Numbered from the stretch's first letter, positions 9,831-20,979 are shown. The stretch is DNA of 64,000 bases from Edaphobacter aggregans DSM 19364 (GCF_000745965.1 NZ_JQKI01000013.1:1-64000); one strand, 5' to 3'. Made by a program: numbers and translations. Notes: a model not told the origin generated them from the sequence alone.

Positions 9831-10958
9831 ATGCAGCCGACCTCCACCCAAGTCGCGCCAGCCGCGCCGCCCGCCCCCGGCCCGCTCTCCGGCTCCGTCC
9901 TCGTCCTTCTCCAGTTCGACATCTGCGAAGAGATTCGCCTCGACCAGCTCCGCCATATCCTCGGCGCCGCCACCGTCTCGCAGCCGTCGCTCAAACACCC
10001 CACTCCCGGCTACATCCGCTACCAGCGCCCGCCCGTCGTCGAACCCGTCGAACCTCTCGTCCTCGACAGCGGCGAGCGCCTCCGCGCCGAGATCAAGTAC
10101 TACGACTACGGCGTCCTCTCCGTCGTCTTCGAGCTCCCCTTCTCCGCCGACTGGCAACGCCTCATCTCCCTCTCCTCCCGCTGGGTCTGGGACGTCGACT
10201 TCGCCGCTCACGCCTCCCTCATCGTCCGCCAGAGTCTCGAGCGCGCCCGCCCCGCGCTCCACAAACCCTACGCCGACTGGCTCTCCGAGGACTACTTCAT
10301 CTTCCACCTCCGCGAGATCGCCGGCTCCCCCACCGCCTCGCAGCTCATCGCCAACCACGGCCCCAGCATCGCCCAGGTCGTCCGCGGCGAGAACCTCCAA
10401 CTCTCCGAAGGCGAGTGCCACGAGGTCCTCCAGTCCCGCATCTCCTACTACCCCTCCGACCTCGCCGTCATCGGCTGGAACGCCGCCCTCCTCTACGACA
10501 CCCCCGCCGGCGCGGAGACCGCCATCCAGCTCCTCGAGTACGCCAACTCCCAGCTCCTCGAGTTCCGCCACTACGACGACCTCCTCACCCGCGAGCTCGA
10601 CACCGTCTACGACTCGCTCGAAAAGCGCACCGGAATCCTCTTCCGCTGGCGCCTCGCCCGCTCCGCCACCAACCTCCACACCGTCCTGCTCGAGGTCATG
10701 GAACTCACCGAGCACGCCGACAACGCCATCAAATTCCTCAGCGACATGTTCGCCGCGCGCCTCTACCGCCTCGCCGCCTCCAAGGTCGGCGTCCCCGACT
10801 ACAAGGACCTCGTTACCCAAAAAATCAACACCGCCGAAGACCTCTACCGCTTCATGGTCGACCAGTTCAACCAGAGCCGCGCCCTCTTCCTCGAATCCGC
10901 CGTCGTCATCATCCTCGTCATCGAACTCATCTTCTTCTTCCGCGGCAACCCCTTCTGA
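9831..10958 (+). CDS. Membrane-anchored protein resembling the DUF155/RMD1 family
   Basis: The 375-aa product has no signal peptide but ends in a single hydrophobic segment, SAVVIILVIELIFFF (about residues 353-367), just before the C-terminus. A central region (EIKYYDYGVLSVVFELP) and the long helical C-terminal half ending in that anchor resemble the DUF155 (RMD1-like) family; the match is from memory and moderate. Nearly every codon ends in C, creating long false ORFs in the other frames. There is no clear Shine-Dalgarno; a TACCAT box lies 10 bases before the ATG. Function unknown. Confidence 0.7.
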   Translation: MQPTSTQVAPAAPPAPGPLSGSVLVLLQFDICEEIRLDQLRHILGAATVSQPSLKHPTPGYIRYQRPPVVEPVEPLVLDSGERLRAEIKYYDYGVLSVVFELPFSADWQRLISLSSRWVWDVDFAAHASLIVRQSLERARPALHKPYADWLSEDYFIFHLREIAGSPTASQLIANHGPSIAQVVRGENLQLSEGECHEVLQSRISYYPSDLAVIGWNAALLYDTPAGAETAIQLLEYANSQLLEFRHYDDLLTRELDTVYDSLEKRTGILFRWRLARSATNLHTVLLEVMELTEHADNAIKFLSDMFAARLYRLAASKVGVPDYKDLVTQKINTAEDLYRFMVDQFNQSRALFLESAVVIILVIELIFFFRGNPF

Positions 10959-11046
10959 CAACTCTTCGCAGCAACCGTTCTAAAGCAGCCTTCCTTCGGG
11001 GCATCCCATCGTTAGCCACTACGGTTTAGCCACTACGGTAAAGACC

Positions 11047-11080
11047 GTCATTCCGAGCGAAGCGAAGAACCCCCGTATTT
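11047..11080. repeat. Dispersed GTCATTCCGAGCGAAGCGAAG repeat, copy 1
   Basis: This is one of five related copies in the window (others near 12795, 51561, 57484 and 59392). The core is GTCATYCYGAGCGAAGCGAAG followed by AACCCCC or GACCTGC. It lies in the gap 10959-11224, which otherwise holds only a short duplicated gene tail. Confidence 0.75.
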
Positions 11081-11121
11081 CACACCGCTCGCACCGCCGA
11101 AGATCCCACCCGCTCCAAAAG

Positions 11122-11148
11122 TTAACAATTCAGATAAACCGGATTCCC
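11122..11148 (-). pseudogene. Detached duplicate of the last codons of the PHP-domain gene
   Basis: On the minus strand this reads (G)NPVYLNC followed by TAA, nearly the same as the real C-terminus GNPVYLNF-stop at 11225-11252. The two are about 100 bases apart. Between them lies a hairpin-forming segment (CCCACGTCTC...GAGACATGGG, about 11158-11182). This suggests an insertion or recombination at the gene end that left a copy behind. Confidence 0.6.
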
Positions 11149-11224
11149 GCAGGGTGCCCCACGTCTCGCTTCTGAGACATGGGTTCATCGTGCGCAAGCG
11201 CGACCCAACCGCACCAAGCACCCA

Positions 11225-12724
11225 CTAAAAATTCAAATAAACCGGATTCCCCAACACCAGCAACCCACCATCACTCCCCCTCACATTCACCCGCACCCAA
11301 TGCCGCTTCCCATCCGAAACCTCCTCAAACTCCCTCGTCTCACTCGGCCCGGCAACCGCATCCCCCAGAGCCTTCACCTCACCATCCCGCACCACCTCCG
11401 CACGCGCCCCCACCAGCCCCGTCATCGTCAGACGAAACTTCACCGCCACCCCCGCCGGCACCTTCAACGAATCCCCCATCATCACGTTCTCCCCACCCGC
11501 CGAAGCCCCAAACTCAATCGCGCGATCCCGCGATCCCGTCGCATCCACAAAGACATGTCCCGCGCGAATCCCCTCCAGTACCGCCGCCTCCGAAAGCTCC
11601 TTCGCATACACCACCGTCGTCGGCTTCCCCACTCCGTGCTGCGGTTCCAGCGTCGCATTGTGGTTATCGCTTCCACCCACCGCCGTCACCCGAAACCCAT
11701 CGTTCAGCCTCTTCTGCCAGAACGGAATTCCTGACAGCGGACCATCCATATTGCCTCCGTTGATCGCCTCAACCACATGCACCCTGCTGAATTCCGTATC
11801 CTTCACCGACCACCCACACCCCATGCAAGCGCTCCCCGTCGGCAGCCCCGGATGATTGATCGACAGCAGCCCACCCTTCCGCTCCACCTCATCCATCAAC
11901 GCCTTGAACGTCGGCACGCCCTTGCTCGTCAGCCGAAAATCAATGAACTCCGTCGTGCCAAAAACATTCGCATGACCATCGAAAGTCGTCACCTCGCGCC
12001 CCGGAATCAGCAGCATCCTGTCGAAGTAAGGCGCCAGCTCCCGCATCTCGTCGAAGTGCGACATCGTGTTGTGGTCCGTGATCGCGATAAAGTCCAGCCC
12101 CCGCGCCCGCGCCGCCTCCACCGTCTTGTACAGCGGACAAGGCACCTTCTTCCCCGCCTCGCTCGTGCAGCTTCCATCACTGTGTGCATCGTGCATATGT
12201 AGATCGCCGCGGTACCACGCCGCACCCTCGCGCACCGGCCCCGGCACCGCCTCCGCGCCAAACGTCGAAGCCCCGATCCTCTCGCCCTCGCGCGCAAAGT
12301 AAACCTTCGCCACATACTCCGAGCGCACCCCCTTCCCCACACTCGGAACCCCCAGCAGCAGCTTCCACACTCCCGGCCTCACCGGCCCCGGCAGATACGA
12401 AGGCGTAGCATCCGTGTCCGAGATCGTAAACGCACTCTTGTTGCCTCCGCTCCACCCGCGAAACCCCTCGCTATCCACCAACCCCAGGTCCACCGTCGTC
12501 TGCTTCTCATGCCCCGTGTAGTGAAAATCAACACTCACCCGCACCACACCCGCTGGAACCGTAAACGGCACCTCGACATACGTCTCGCGATCCTTCTCCG
12601 TAATCGTCCCCTTCAGCACCAGATCAGGCTTCCGCTCCTGGGCCCCTGCACTCCGAACTCCCAACACCACAGAAAACACTGCGACACAAATCCCAACCGC
12701 ACGCAAAAAAACAAGCCTCACCAT
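11225..12724 (-). CDS. Secreted CehA/McbA-type PHP-domain metallohydrolase
   Basis: The 499-aa product has a signal peptide (residues 1-29, cut after AGA-QE), a beta-sandwich N-terminal part, and a PHP domain with the metal motifs GDLHMHDAHSDG (about 172-183), ITDHNTMSHFDE, PGREVTTFDGHANVF, SINHPG and GGSDNHNA. CehA/McbA relatives hydrolyse carbamate or phosphoester bonds, but the substrate here is unknown. The stop codon and last residues are repeated about 100 bases downstream. The neighbouring genes do not suggest a pathway. Confidence 0.85.
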   Translation of the reverse strand: MVRLVFLRAVGICVAVFSVVLGVRSAGAQERKPDLVLKGTITEKDRETYVEVPFTVPAGVVRVSVDFHYTGHEKQTTVDLGLVDSEGFRGWSGGNKSAFTISDTDATPSYLPGPVRPGVWKLLLGVPSVGKGVRSEYVAKVYFAREGERIGASTFGAEAVPGPVREGAAWYRGDLHMHDAHSDGSCTSEAGKKVPCPLYKTVEAARARGLDFIAITDHNTMSHFDEMRELAPYFDRMLLIPGREVTTFDGHANVFGTTEFIDFRLTSKGVPTFKALMDEVERKGGLLSINHPGLPTGSACMGCGWSVKDTEFSRVHVVEAINGGNMDGPLSGIPFWQKRLNDGFRVTAVGGSDNHNATLEPQHGVGKPTTVVYAKELSEAAVLEGIRAGHVFVDATGSRDRAIEFGASAGGENVMMGDSLKVPAGVAVKFRLTMTGLVGARAEVVRDGEVKALGDAVAGPSETREFEEVSDGKRHWVRVNVRGSDGGLLVLGNPVYLNF

Positions 12725-12794
12725 GCCCTCCGCCTCAACCCAAGATATTGATCAGCAACCCATTAAATACAAAGCACACGACGCTTCGATAAAA

Positions 12795-13004
12795 GTGTCA
12801 TCCTGAGCGAAGCTCGAAGGTGTCATCCTGAGCCAAATTTCAAAGTGTCATCCTGAGCGAAGCTCCGCAGGAGCGAAGTCGAAGAGCCTGCCCTGAGCGA
12901 AGGCGAATGGGACCTGCGGTTGCTCTTTCCGTTGCTTTTGCAGTTGCTTCTAAGGTAGAGCGGGGCTTCAGCCCCGCGTCTAAAGCCCCGCCGCGATAGC
13001 GGCG
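12795..13004. repeat. Repeat cluster: three GTGTCATCCTGAGC copies plus GC palindromes
   Basis: Three head-to-tail copies of GTGTCATCCTGAGC start at 12795, 12820 and 12845. The third runs into GAGCGAAGTCGAAG...CCTGCCCTGAGCGAAG. Then come TTGC-rich short repeats (GTTGCTCTTTCC, GTTGCTTTTGCA), the palindrome CGGGGCTTCAGCCCCG (12961-12976) and CGCCGC-GATA-GCGGCG (12989-13004). It is part of the 748-base gene-free stretch 12725-13472. No reading frame here looks coding. Confidence 0.7.
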
Positions 13005-13151
13005 CACCACACTGCCGTAGGCTGGAGCGAAGCCCGAAGGGCGCAGCGACCACAATCTCTCCATCGCCCAGAAACCTAAGGTAAAGCAGCCCTCAGGCGT
13101 TCACATTTCAAAGACAATCCGCGGACACGCGGTTGCCTGCTGAAAAAATCT

Positions 13152-13234
13152 TGTCAAGCCCCAAAACCATCTATCTCCAACAAACCAAACCACATCTACG
13201 TTGCCGATTAATTCCCCTCCGCCTGCTATTCTTA
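13152..13234 (+). promoter_or_regulatory. Conserved non-coding element, copy A
   Basis: Three blocks occur at fixed spacing: TGTCAAGCCCC (13152-13162), then ATCTACGTTGCCGATTAATT (13194-13213), then a -10-like TATTCT (13227-13232). Copy B at 33878 has the same blocks with identical distances (42 and 33 bases between block starts), while the bases between them differ. The pattern fits a promoter or regulator-bound element. Copy A points toward the CRTAC1-type gene at 13473. Confidence 0.6.
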
Positions 13235-13250
13235 AAGAAGCTAAGTAGTT

Positions 13251-13285
13251 CGAAAGCCCTCGGCGCACCCCGCCGGGGGCTTTCG
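13251..13285 (+). other. Strong 14-bp hairpin in the leader of the CRTAC1-type gene
   Basis: CGAAAGCCCTCGGC pairs with GCCGGGGGCTTTCG (one G-T pair) around a 7-base loop. It starts 18 bases after the -10-like box of element A. There is no T run after it, so it is not a typical terminator. A second weaker stem (13420-13426 with 13440-13446) lies just before the gene, so the roughly 230-base leader appears structured. Confidence 0.5.
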
Positions 13286-13472
13286 CTTGGCAGCCCAAAC
13301 ACACGAAGGTACCAACCTAACTTACCTTGCTTGAATACTTTGCACACGTAAGTGCGGGGAGGGGGTACCTCAAACAGGAGGCGGAAACTTACGCGGAACT
13401 GGCACGGCATGGTAAACCTGTTCACGGCCCGAAAGCCCGCGTGAACTCGCCGCGCCAGACAAAGGACTCTGA

Positions 13473-15320
<1,848 letters not shown>

Positions 15321-15389
15321 CGCTCCCGAACATCTCAACCTTTTGATGGATAGCCAACTCATCCCGCGGTTCACTAGAATCAGCACGCT

Positions 15390-17624
15390 ATGAAACTCAG
15401 GTCTCTCCCCCAGCGAATCGGCCGCGTCCTCGTTGGCGCCCTGCTGGGTGGAAGCCTCACCTGCTTCCTTCTCGGAGCGCGAACCTCGACCGCGCACGCG
15501 GACAACGACGCTGCCCAGCCCGCACAACGCACCGTCTACTCGCAGTCCGTCGCCGAGCACTACAACACCCGCTTCGGCGCCGACCATCCCTTCCTTCCCT
15601 CGCTCGCCACCACAGACACCGGCGAGTTCATCAACCCCAGATCCTTCCCCACCGCGAAGTACTGCGGCCACTGCCACCAACAGGCCCACGCCGAGTGGCG
15701 CCAGTCCGCGCACTCCAACTCCTTCCGCACCCCCTGGTACACGCGCAATGTCAACCTCCTCATGGCAGAAAAAGGCATCGAGTACGCCCGCCACTGCGAA
15801 GGCTGCCACAACCCGATCGCGCTTACTTCGGGAGCCATGACCAAGGGCTCACCGATCAACCGCAAGTTCGACGAGGACGGCGTCACCTGCTCGGTCTGCC
15901 ACGCCATCCAGAAGGTCGACACCCGCGGCACCGGCAGCTACGTGCTCGCGCAGCCCGCCGTGCTCGTTGATGAAAATGACAAACCCATCTACGGCGACAT
16001 CTCCGACAAGGAGATCCTTACGCACCTCGACCGCCACTCGAAGGCGGTCATGAAAGACTTCTATCGCACCAGCGAGTACTGCTCGGCATGCCACAAGGCC
16101 GCGCTTCCTAGGCAGCTGAACGACTACAAGTGGCAGCGCGCCATCTTCCTCTACGACGAGTGGCAGCAGTCCAGCTTCGCCAAACAATCTCCGCTGCCCT
16201 TCTACACCAAGGACTCCGTCTCCACCTGCCAGACCTGCCACATGCCGCGCGAGGCGCTCACCCTCTCCGATCCCGGCGCGAAAGAGGGAAAGCTTGCAAG
16301 CCACCGCTGGCTCGGCGCCAACACCATCATGTCGAAGTTCTACGGCTACGACGTGCAGATGGATAAGACCGTCGCCTTCCTGCGCAACAACGTCTTCAAT
16401 ATCGACATCTTCGGCCTGGAGAAAAACGGCGGCAGCATGACCGGCCCGCTCGGCACGGAACCCGTCTCCATTGCCTCCGGCGACACGCTCACCACGTCGA
16501 TCATCATCCAGAACAAGGGCATCGCACACAGCCACGTCCCGGAGCAGCGAGATATGTACGAGAGCTGGGTCGAGTTCGAAGCCAAGGACGCCACCGGTCG
16601 CATCCTCTCCCACTCCGGCGGCCTTATGCCGAACGGCGATCTGGACCCGCGCGCACACAGCTTCACCAATCGCCTTGTCAACGTCAAAGGCGAGATCAAC
16701 GATCTTCACCAGGTCTGGAACAACCGCGTCGTCGCCTACAACAACACCATCGCCTCCGGCCGCTCGCAGATCGTTCGCTACCAGTTTCGAGTGCCTGTTG
16801 ACGCAAAGGGCCCCATCACCGTCACTGCGCGCGTCAACTACCGCCGCTTCGACCAGCACTTCATGGACTTCGCCATGGGCAAGGACCACTATCCTATGCC
16901 CATCGTCGAGATGGCCGCGCGTACACGTAGCTTCGAGCTAGGCAACAACCCAGCTACGAAGCCTGACCCTGTCGACAACCCGCTCTGGATGCGCTGGAAC
17001 AACTACGGGATCGCCATGCTCGACGCCCAGCAGTACGCCGAGAGCGTCCGCGCCTTCGAGCAGGTCGCCAGGCTCCGGCCCGACTACCCTGACGCCCACA
17101 CCAACATCGCCATCGCCAACTTCCAGTGGCAGCGCTACGACGACTCTCGCACCACGCTCGACCAGGCGCTCAAGCTCAGCCCGCGCAACGCGCGCGCGCT
17201 CTACTACCTCGCGCTCGTCGAACGCAATCAAGGCAACCTCGATGCCGCCATCGCCGATCTGCATGAGGTCATCGCGCAGTTCCCGCGCTCCCGCGATGCC
17301 CATCGTGAGCTCGGCTTCTCCTTCTATCAGCAGCGCAAATACAACGAAGCGCGCGCCGAGTACGAGACGCTCCAGACCATCGACCCGGACGATCTCGCGG
17401 CCCACTACATCCTCTCCATCGTCTATCGCCGCCTAGGCCTCGCCGACAAGGCTGCGCACGAGGCCGCCATGTTCGCCGACCAGAAGGACGACCCCACCGC
17501 CAGCACCTACGCTCTCGAGTTCCTGCGCAAGCACACCGAGGTGGCGAACGAGACAATCCCGTGGCACACCCACACCGATCTCACTCCGCAGCAGGCCAAA
17601 CAAGGCGGAACGCCCGCCCAATGA
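15390..17624 (+). CDS. Exported pentahaem cytochrome c with C-terminal TPR repeats
   Basis: The 744-aa product has a signal peptide (residues 1 to about 36, ending AHA) and five CxxCH haem sites: CGHCH at 92, CEGCH at 136, CSVCH at 167, CSACH at 231 and CQTCH at 280. A beta-rich middle region follows. The last 200 residues hold several TPR-like helix pairs (WNNYGIAMLDAQQYAESVRA, ALYYLALVERNQGNLDAAIA). It looks like a periplasmic or surface electron-transfer protein with a docking platform. TAGAAT lies 9 bases before the ATG and there is no Shine-Dalgarno. The next gene overlaps by four bases (ATGA). Confidence 0.88.
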   Translation: MKLRSLPQRIGRVLVGALLGGSLTCFLLGARTSTAHADNDAAQPAQRTVYSQSVAEHYNTRFGADHPFLPSLATTDTGEFINPRSFPTAKYCGHCHQQAHAEWRQSAHSNSFRTPWYTRNVNLLMAEKGIEYARHCEGCHNPIALTSGAMTKGSPINRKFDEDGVTCSVCHAIQKVDTRGTGSYVLAQPAVLVDENDKPIYGDISDKEILTHLDRHSKAVMKDFYRTSEYCSACHKAALPRQLNDYKWQRAIFLYDEWQQSSFAKQSPLPFYTKDSVSTCQTCHMPREALTLSDPGAKEGKLASHRWLGANTIMSKFYGYDVQMDKTVAFLRNNVFNIDIFGLEKNGGSMTGPLGTEPVSIASGDTLTTSIIIQNKGIAHSHVPEQRDMYESWVEFEAKDATGRILSHSGGLMPNGDLDPRAHSFTNRLVNVKGEINDLHQVWNNRVVAYNNTIASGRSQIVRYQFRVPVDAKGPITVTARVNYRRFDQHFMDFAMGKDHYPMPIVEMAARTRSFELGNNPATKPDPVDNPLWMRWNNYGIAMLDAQQYAESVRAFEQVARLRPDYPDAHTNIAIANFQWQRYDDSRTTLDQALKLSPRNARALYYLALVERNQGNLDAAIADLHEVIAQFPRSRDAHRELGFSFYQQRKYNEARAEYETLQTIDPDDLAAHYILSIVYRRLGLADKAAHEAAMFADQKDDPTASTYALEFLRKHTEVANETIPWHTHTDLTPQQAKQGGTPAQ

Positions 17625-17992
17625 TCCTGCGTCGCCTCGCTCTGCTCGCCATACTCTCAGCCGTCTCCTCCTTCGCGCAGGATTCCGCACCTCCTGCTCC
17701 CGCACCCTCGCCTGCCGAACCGGTTTCAACCGATCCCCGCATCCGCGGAGCCCAGGCATTCGCCAGCAGCGGTTGCCCACAGTGTCATACGATCCGCGGC
17801 AACGGCGGCGTGAAGGGCCCCGACCTCTCCGGAGTCGGCCGGCGTCTCAACGACGAGCAGATCCGCGCGCAGATACAAAACGGCAGCAAGCAGATGCCAG
17901 CGTTCAGTGATGTGCTACAGGCCAGCGAGACCGACGATCTCGTCGCCTATTTGCACTCGCTCCGCGATAAGAGCAAGCATCCCAAAAAGTAA
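17621..17992 (+). CDS. Small exported class I cytochrome c
   Basis: The 123-aa product has a short signal peptide (SSFAQ at about 16-20), a proline-rich linker, one haem site CPQCH near residue 52, GPDLSGVGRR after it, and a distal methionine in KQMPAFSD. This is a monohaem cytochrome c, the likely electron partner of the pentahaem protein, to which it is translationally coupled by ATGA. A longer upstream frame would lie inside the previous gene. Confidence 0.88.
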   Translation: MILRRLALLAILSAVSSFAQDSAPPAPAPSPAEPVSTDPRIRGAQAFASSGCPQCHTIRGNGGVKGPDLSGVGRRLNDEQIRAQIQNGSKQMPAFSDVLQASETDDLVAYLHSLRDKSKHPKK

Positions 17993-18045
17993 CGAGAATT
18001 TCGAGCGGTCTCACGCAACAGACCAGCTACCATCCAGAGAGCACA

Positions 18046-20979
18046 ATGAAGCCTCTTCTCCATCGCGCCCTCCGCTATGTGCTCGCGATCTGCTACGCAA
18101 CTGCGCTCTCCGGATTTGCGCAAACTATCTCCAACCTTGGCCACCAGGCCTGGACCACGGAAATCGGCCTTCCGCAGAATAGCGTTCATGCTATCTTCCA
18201 ATCGCGCGACGGCTATCTCTGGATCGCAACCGAGGGCGGTATCGCCCGCTTCAACGGCGTCGAGTTCAAGGTCTTTCAGCATGAAAATACTCCCGCCATC
18301 ACAAGCGAAGACATCTGCTGTTTCGCACAGACCGCAGACCCAGGAACCCTCTGGATCGGCACCGCCGATGGCATCCTCCGCTACTCCGCTGGATCGTTCC
18401 ATCGCTACAGCACCGCGGATCACCTGCCCTCGGCCGATGTCCTAGCACTGTCCTCCGATGGAAGCTCCATCTACGCCCTTACCGGTGGCGGGATCGCACG
18501 CTTTGACGGTACCGCCTTTTCGCCGATTGCCGTTAGCCCCACGCCCACAGCCATTGCCGCCACATCCAACGAGAGCCTTCTTATCGCCACAGCATCAGGA
18601 CTGATGCAGTACCGCCAGGGCAGCCTCACGCGCTCCTATCAGCAACTCGAACCAGTACGACAGCCCGTACAGGCCTTCGGTCTTCTCGCCGATCACACGC
18701 TCTGGCAGCGGTCTCGTTCCGCGCTCACGTTTACCGCGAACGGCAACTCACGCACCATTGACTCACGCGCACTCAACGGAGCGCGAATCGAATCCTTCCT
18801 GTCTGACTCGAACGGTGCCCTGTGGATCGGGACGAGCAAAGGTCTCTATCATCTCGACGATCCTGCCTCCGCGCCGCGCCTTGTCCCAGATCTCGCAACC
18901 AACAGCATCCTCTCCCTCTTCAAAGACGCAGAAGGCAACCTATGGGTCGGCACCGAAACCAGTGGCCTGCATGTTCTTCGCCGCCGCAACTTCACCGCTC
19001 TGCGTGATGGTTCCGATCGCGTAGTCACCGCAATCGCGCAGACCGGCGATGGAGCCATGTGGATCGGCTCCAACGGAGACGGTTTGGATCGCTGGCTCAC
19101 AACCACCACGAAGCATCTCTCCGCGCAAAACGGTCTTCTCAGCGACATCATCCTGTCCCTCGCGCCTGGAGACTCCGATGATCTCTGGGCGGGAACTCCC
19201 GACGGTCTCAATCACATTCAGGGCGACCACATCGATTCCCTCACCTCCGCCGACGGCCTTCCCGACGACTTCATCCGTTCCCTTCTTCCTGACAACAATG
19301 GCAGCCTTTGGATCGGTACGCGCCGCGGCCTCGCCAACCTGCACGACCATACGATCACAACCTTCACGCGTGCCAATGGCTTGCACAGCAACCTCGTAGG
19401 TGCTCTGCTCCAGTCGCACAGCAACGGCGATCTCTGGATCGCGACACTCGATGGACTCTCCCTGCTGCATAACGGCGCCATCAAGACCTTTACCACCGCC
19501 GACGGATTGTCAGGCAACATCGTCACTGCCCTCTTCGAAGACCCGACCGGCAATCTCTGGATCGGGACGCGCGGCAACGGACTTACACTTCGCACCGGCG
19601 AAGGGCGCTTTCTTGCGCTTCACCGCAGCGATCTCCCTGAAACCATCCATGCAATCGCCGGAGACGACCAGGGCGCGCTCTGGTTCGCCTCCTCACACGG
19701 CATCACCCGCGCACCTCTCTTCGAGCTGATCGCCTGCAGCTCCTCGGCCGCCTGCCCCCTCCACGTCAAACATTACGGTCTCTCCGATGGAATGCCCACC
19801 GAAGAGACCTCCGCAATCGGCCATCCCTCCGTCTGGAAGACCGCCGGTGGACCGCTATGGTTCGCGACCCGCAAAGGCGTCGCCATCGTCGACCCCGCGC
19901 ACCTGTTCTTCAACCGCGTTCCTCCGCCCGTCGTCATCGAACGCTTCGCCGTCGACGACATCGAGCAGCCCGCAGGCGTGCGCATCCCGCCCGGCCATAG
20001 CCGGCTCGACTTCCAGTACGCCGGACTCAGCTTCGTCGCTCCCCCCCAGGTTCGCTACCGCTATCGACTCGAAGGCTTCGACAAGCAATGGACCGACGCC
20101 GGCTCGCGCCGCACCGCCTACTACACCAACCTTCCTCCCGGCAGCTATCGCTTCCTCGTGCAGGCTGCAAACAACGACGGCGTCTGGAGCGAGCACGGCG
20201 CTGAGCTCGCCTTCTCCATTCAGCCGCCGTTCTACCGCAGGGTGTGGTTCCTTCTTCTAGCGGCAGCTGCGCTCGCAGCGCTAATCTTTCTGATCTACCG
20301 CCTGCGCCTGCGCCGTCTGCAATCGCAGTTTGCGGCCGTACTTGCTGAACGCAATCGCGTCGCCCGCGAGATTCACGACACCCTCGCCCAGAGCTTCGTC
20401 GGGGTCTCCGTGCAGCTCGAACTCGCCACGCAGCTTCTCGCAAACCAGCAGATCGACGCAGCGCGCAGCCAGCTAGACCGCACCCGCACCTACGTTCGCG
20501 AAGGCATCGCCGAGGCGCGCCGCAGCATATGGGACCTCCGCGCAGCGACCGCGCAGAACACCCTGCCCACGCGGCTTTCGCGCCTCGCCGAACAGTTCAG
20601 CTCCGATCATCTCGCCCTTCACCTCAACATCGGAGGAACCTACCGCCCGCTCGATGCAGCGATCGAAAACGAGCTTCTGCGCATCGCTCAGGAGTCTCTC
20701 ACCAACATCTCTCATCACGCTCACGCATCTTCGGCGACCATCGATCTGCGTTATGAAGCGTCGGATCTTACGCTGACCGTTGCCGACGACGGCCGTGGAT
20801 TTTCCCTTACGCCGGCCGATACCATCGCCGCTCAGGGACACTTCGGCCTGCAGGGAATGCGCGAGCGCGCCTCCCAGATCGGCGCCGACCTCTCCATCAT
20901 CACCTCGCCGGGCCAGGGAACTCGCATTACACTGGTCCTCCCTCTTGCTCCCGGGAAAGGAGCTCATGCGAATGCCTGA
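18046..20979 (+). CDS. Sensor histidine kinase with a two-component-regulator propeller domain
   Basis: The 977-aa product has a signal peptide ending near FAQ (26), then about ten propeller repeats with LWIGTxxGL signatures (LWIGTADGI, LWIGTSKGL, LWVGTETSGL, LWIGTRRGL and others). A Y_Y_Y domain follows (YRYRLEGFDKQWTDAG to about 725), one membrane helix (FLLLAAAALAALIFLIYRL), a HisKA_3 dimerisation box REIHDTLAQ with His777, and a HATPase_c domain (DDGRGFS). It senses something in the periplasm and phosphorylates the NarL-type regulator that overlaps its end. The ligand cannot be read; the adjacent cytochromes may be its targets. Confidence 0.92.
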   Translation: MKPLLHRALRYVLAICYATALSGFAQTISNLGHQAWTTEIGLPQNSVHAIFQSRDGYLWIATEGGIARFNGVEFKVFQHENTPAITSEDICCFAQTADPGTLWIGTADGILRYSAGSFHRYSTADHLPSADVLALSSDGSSIYALTGGGIARFDGTAFSPIAVSPTPTAIAATSNESLLIATASGLMQYRQGSLTRSYQQLEPVRQPVQAFGLLADHTLWQRSRSALTFTANGNSRTIDSRALNGARIESFLSDSNGALWIGTSKGLYHLDDPASAPRLVPDLATNSILSLFKDAEGNLWVGTETSGLHVLRRRNFTALRDGSDRVVTAIAQTGDGAMWIGSNGDGLDRWLTTTTKHLSAQNGLLSDIILSLAPGDSDDLWAGTPDGLNHIQGDHIDSLTSADGLPDDFIRSLLPDNNGSLWIGTRRGLANLHDHTITTFTRANGLHSNLVGALLQSHSNGDLWIATLDGLSLLHNGAIKTFTTADGLSGNIVTALFEDPTGNLWIGTRGNGLTLRTGEGRFLALHRSDLPETIHAIAGDDQGALWFASSHGITRAPLFELIACSSSAACPLHVKHYGLSDGMPTEETSAIGHPSVWKTAGGPLWFATRKGVAIVDPAHLFFNRVPPPVVIERFAVDDIEQPAGVRIPPGHSRLDFQYAGLSFVAPPQVRYRYRLEGFDKQWTDAGSRRTAYYTNLPPGSYRFLVQAANNDGVWSEHGAELAFSIQPPFYRRVWFLLLAAAALAALIFLIYRLRLRRLQSQFAAVLAERNRVAREIHDTLAQSFVGVSVQLELATQLLANQQIDAARSQLDRTRTYVREGIAEARRSIWDLRAATAQNTLPTRLSRLAEQFSSDHLALHLNIGGTYRPLDAAIENELLRIAQESLTNISHHAHASSATIDLRYEASDLTLTVADDGRGFSLTPADTIAAQGHFGLQGMRERASQIGADLSIITSPGQGTRITLVLPLAPGKGAHANA

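Noticed and set aside
9783-10961. 392-codon minus-strand frame opposite the DUF155-like gene
   Set aside because: Almost only Glu/Asp/Val/Gly, the expected antisense of NNC codons.
8962-10983. 673-codon plus-strand frame across garD and the DUF155-like gene
   Set aside because: Spans two real genes on opposite strands and gives a Ser/Pro-rich product without any motif.
13251-13285. Rho-independent terminator
   Set aside because: The stem is strong but no T run follows, and it lies in the leader of a gene in the same direction. Kept as a leader hairpin.
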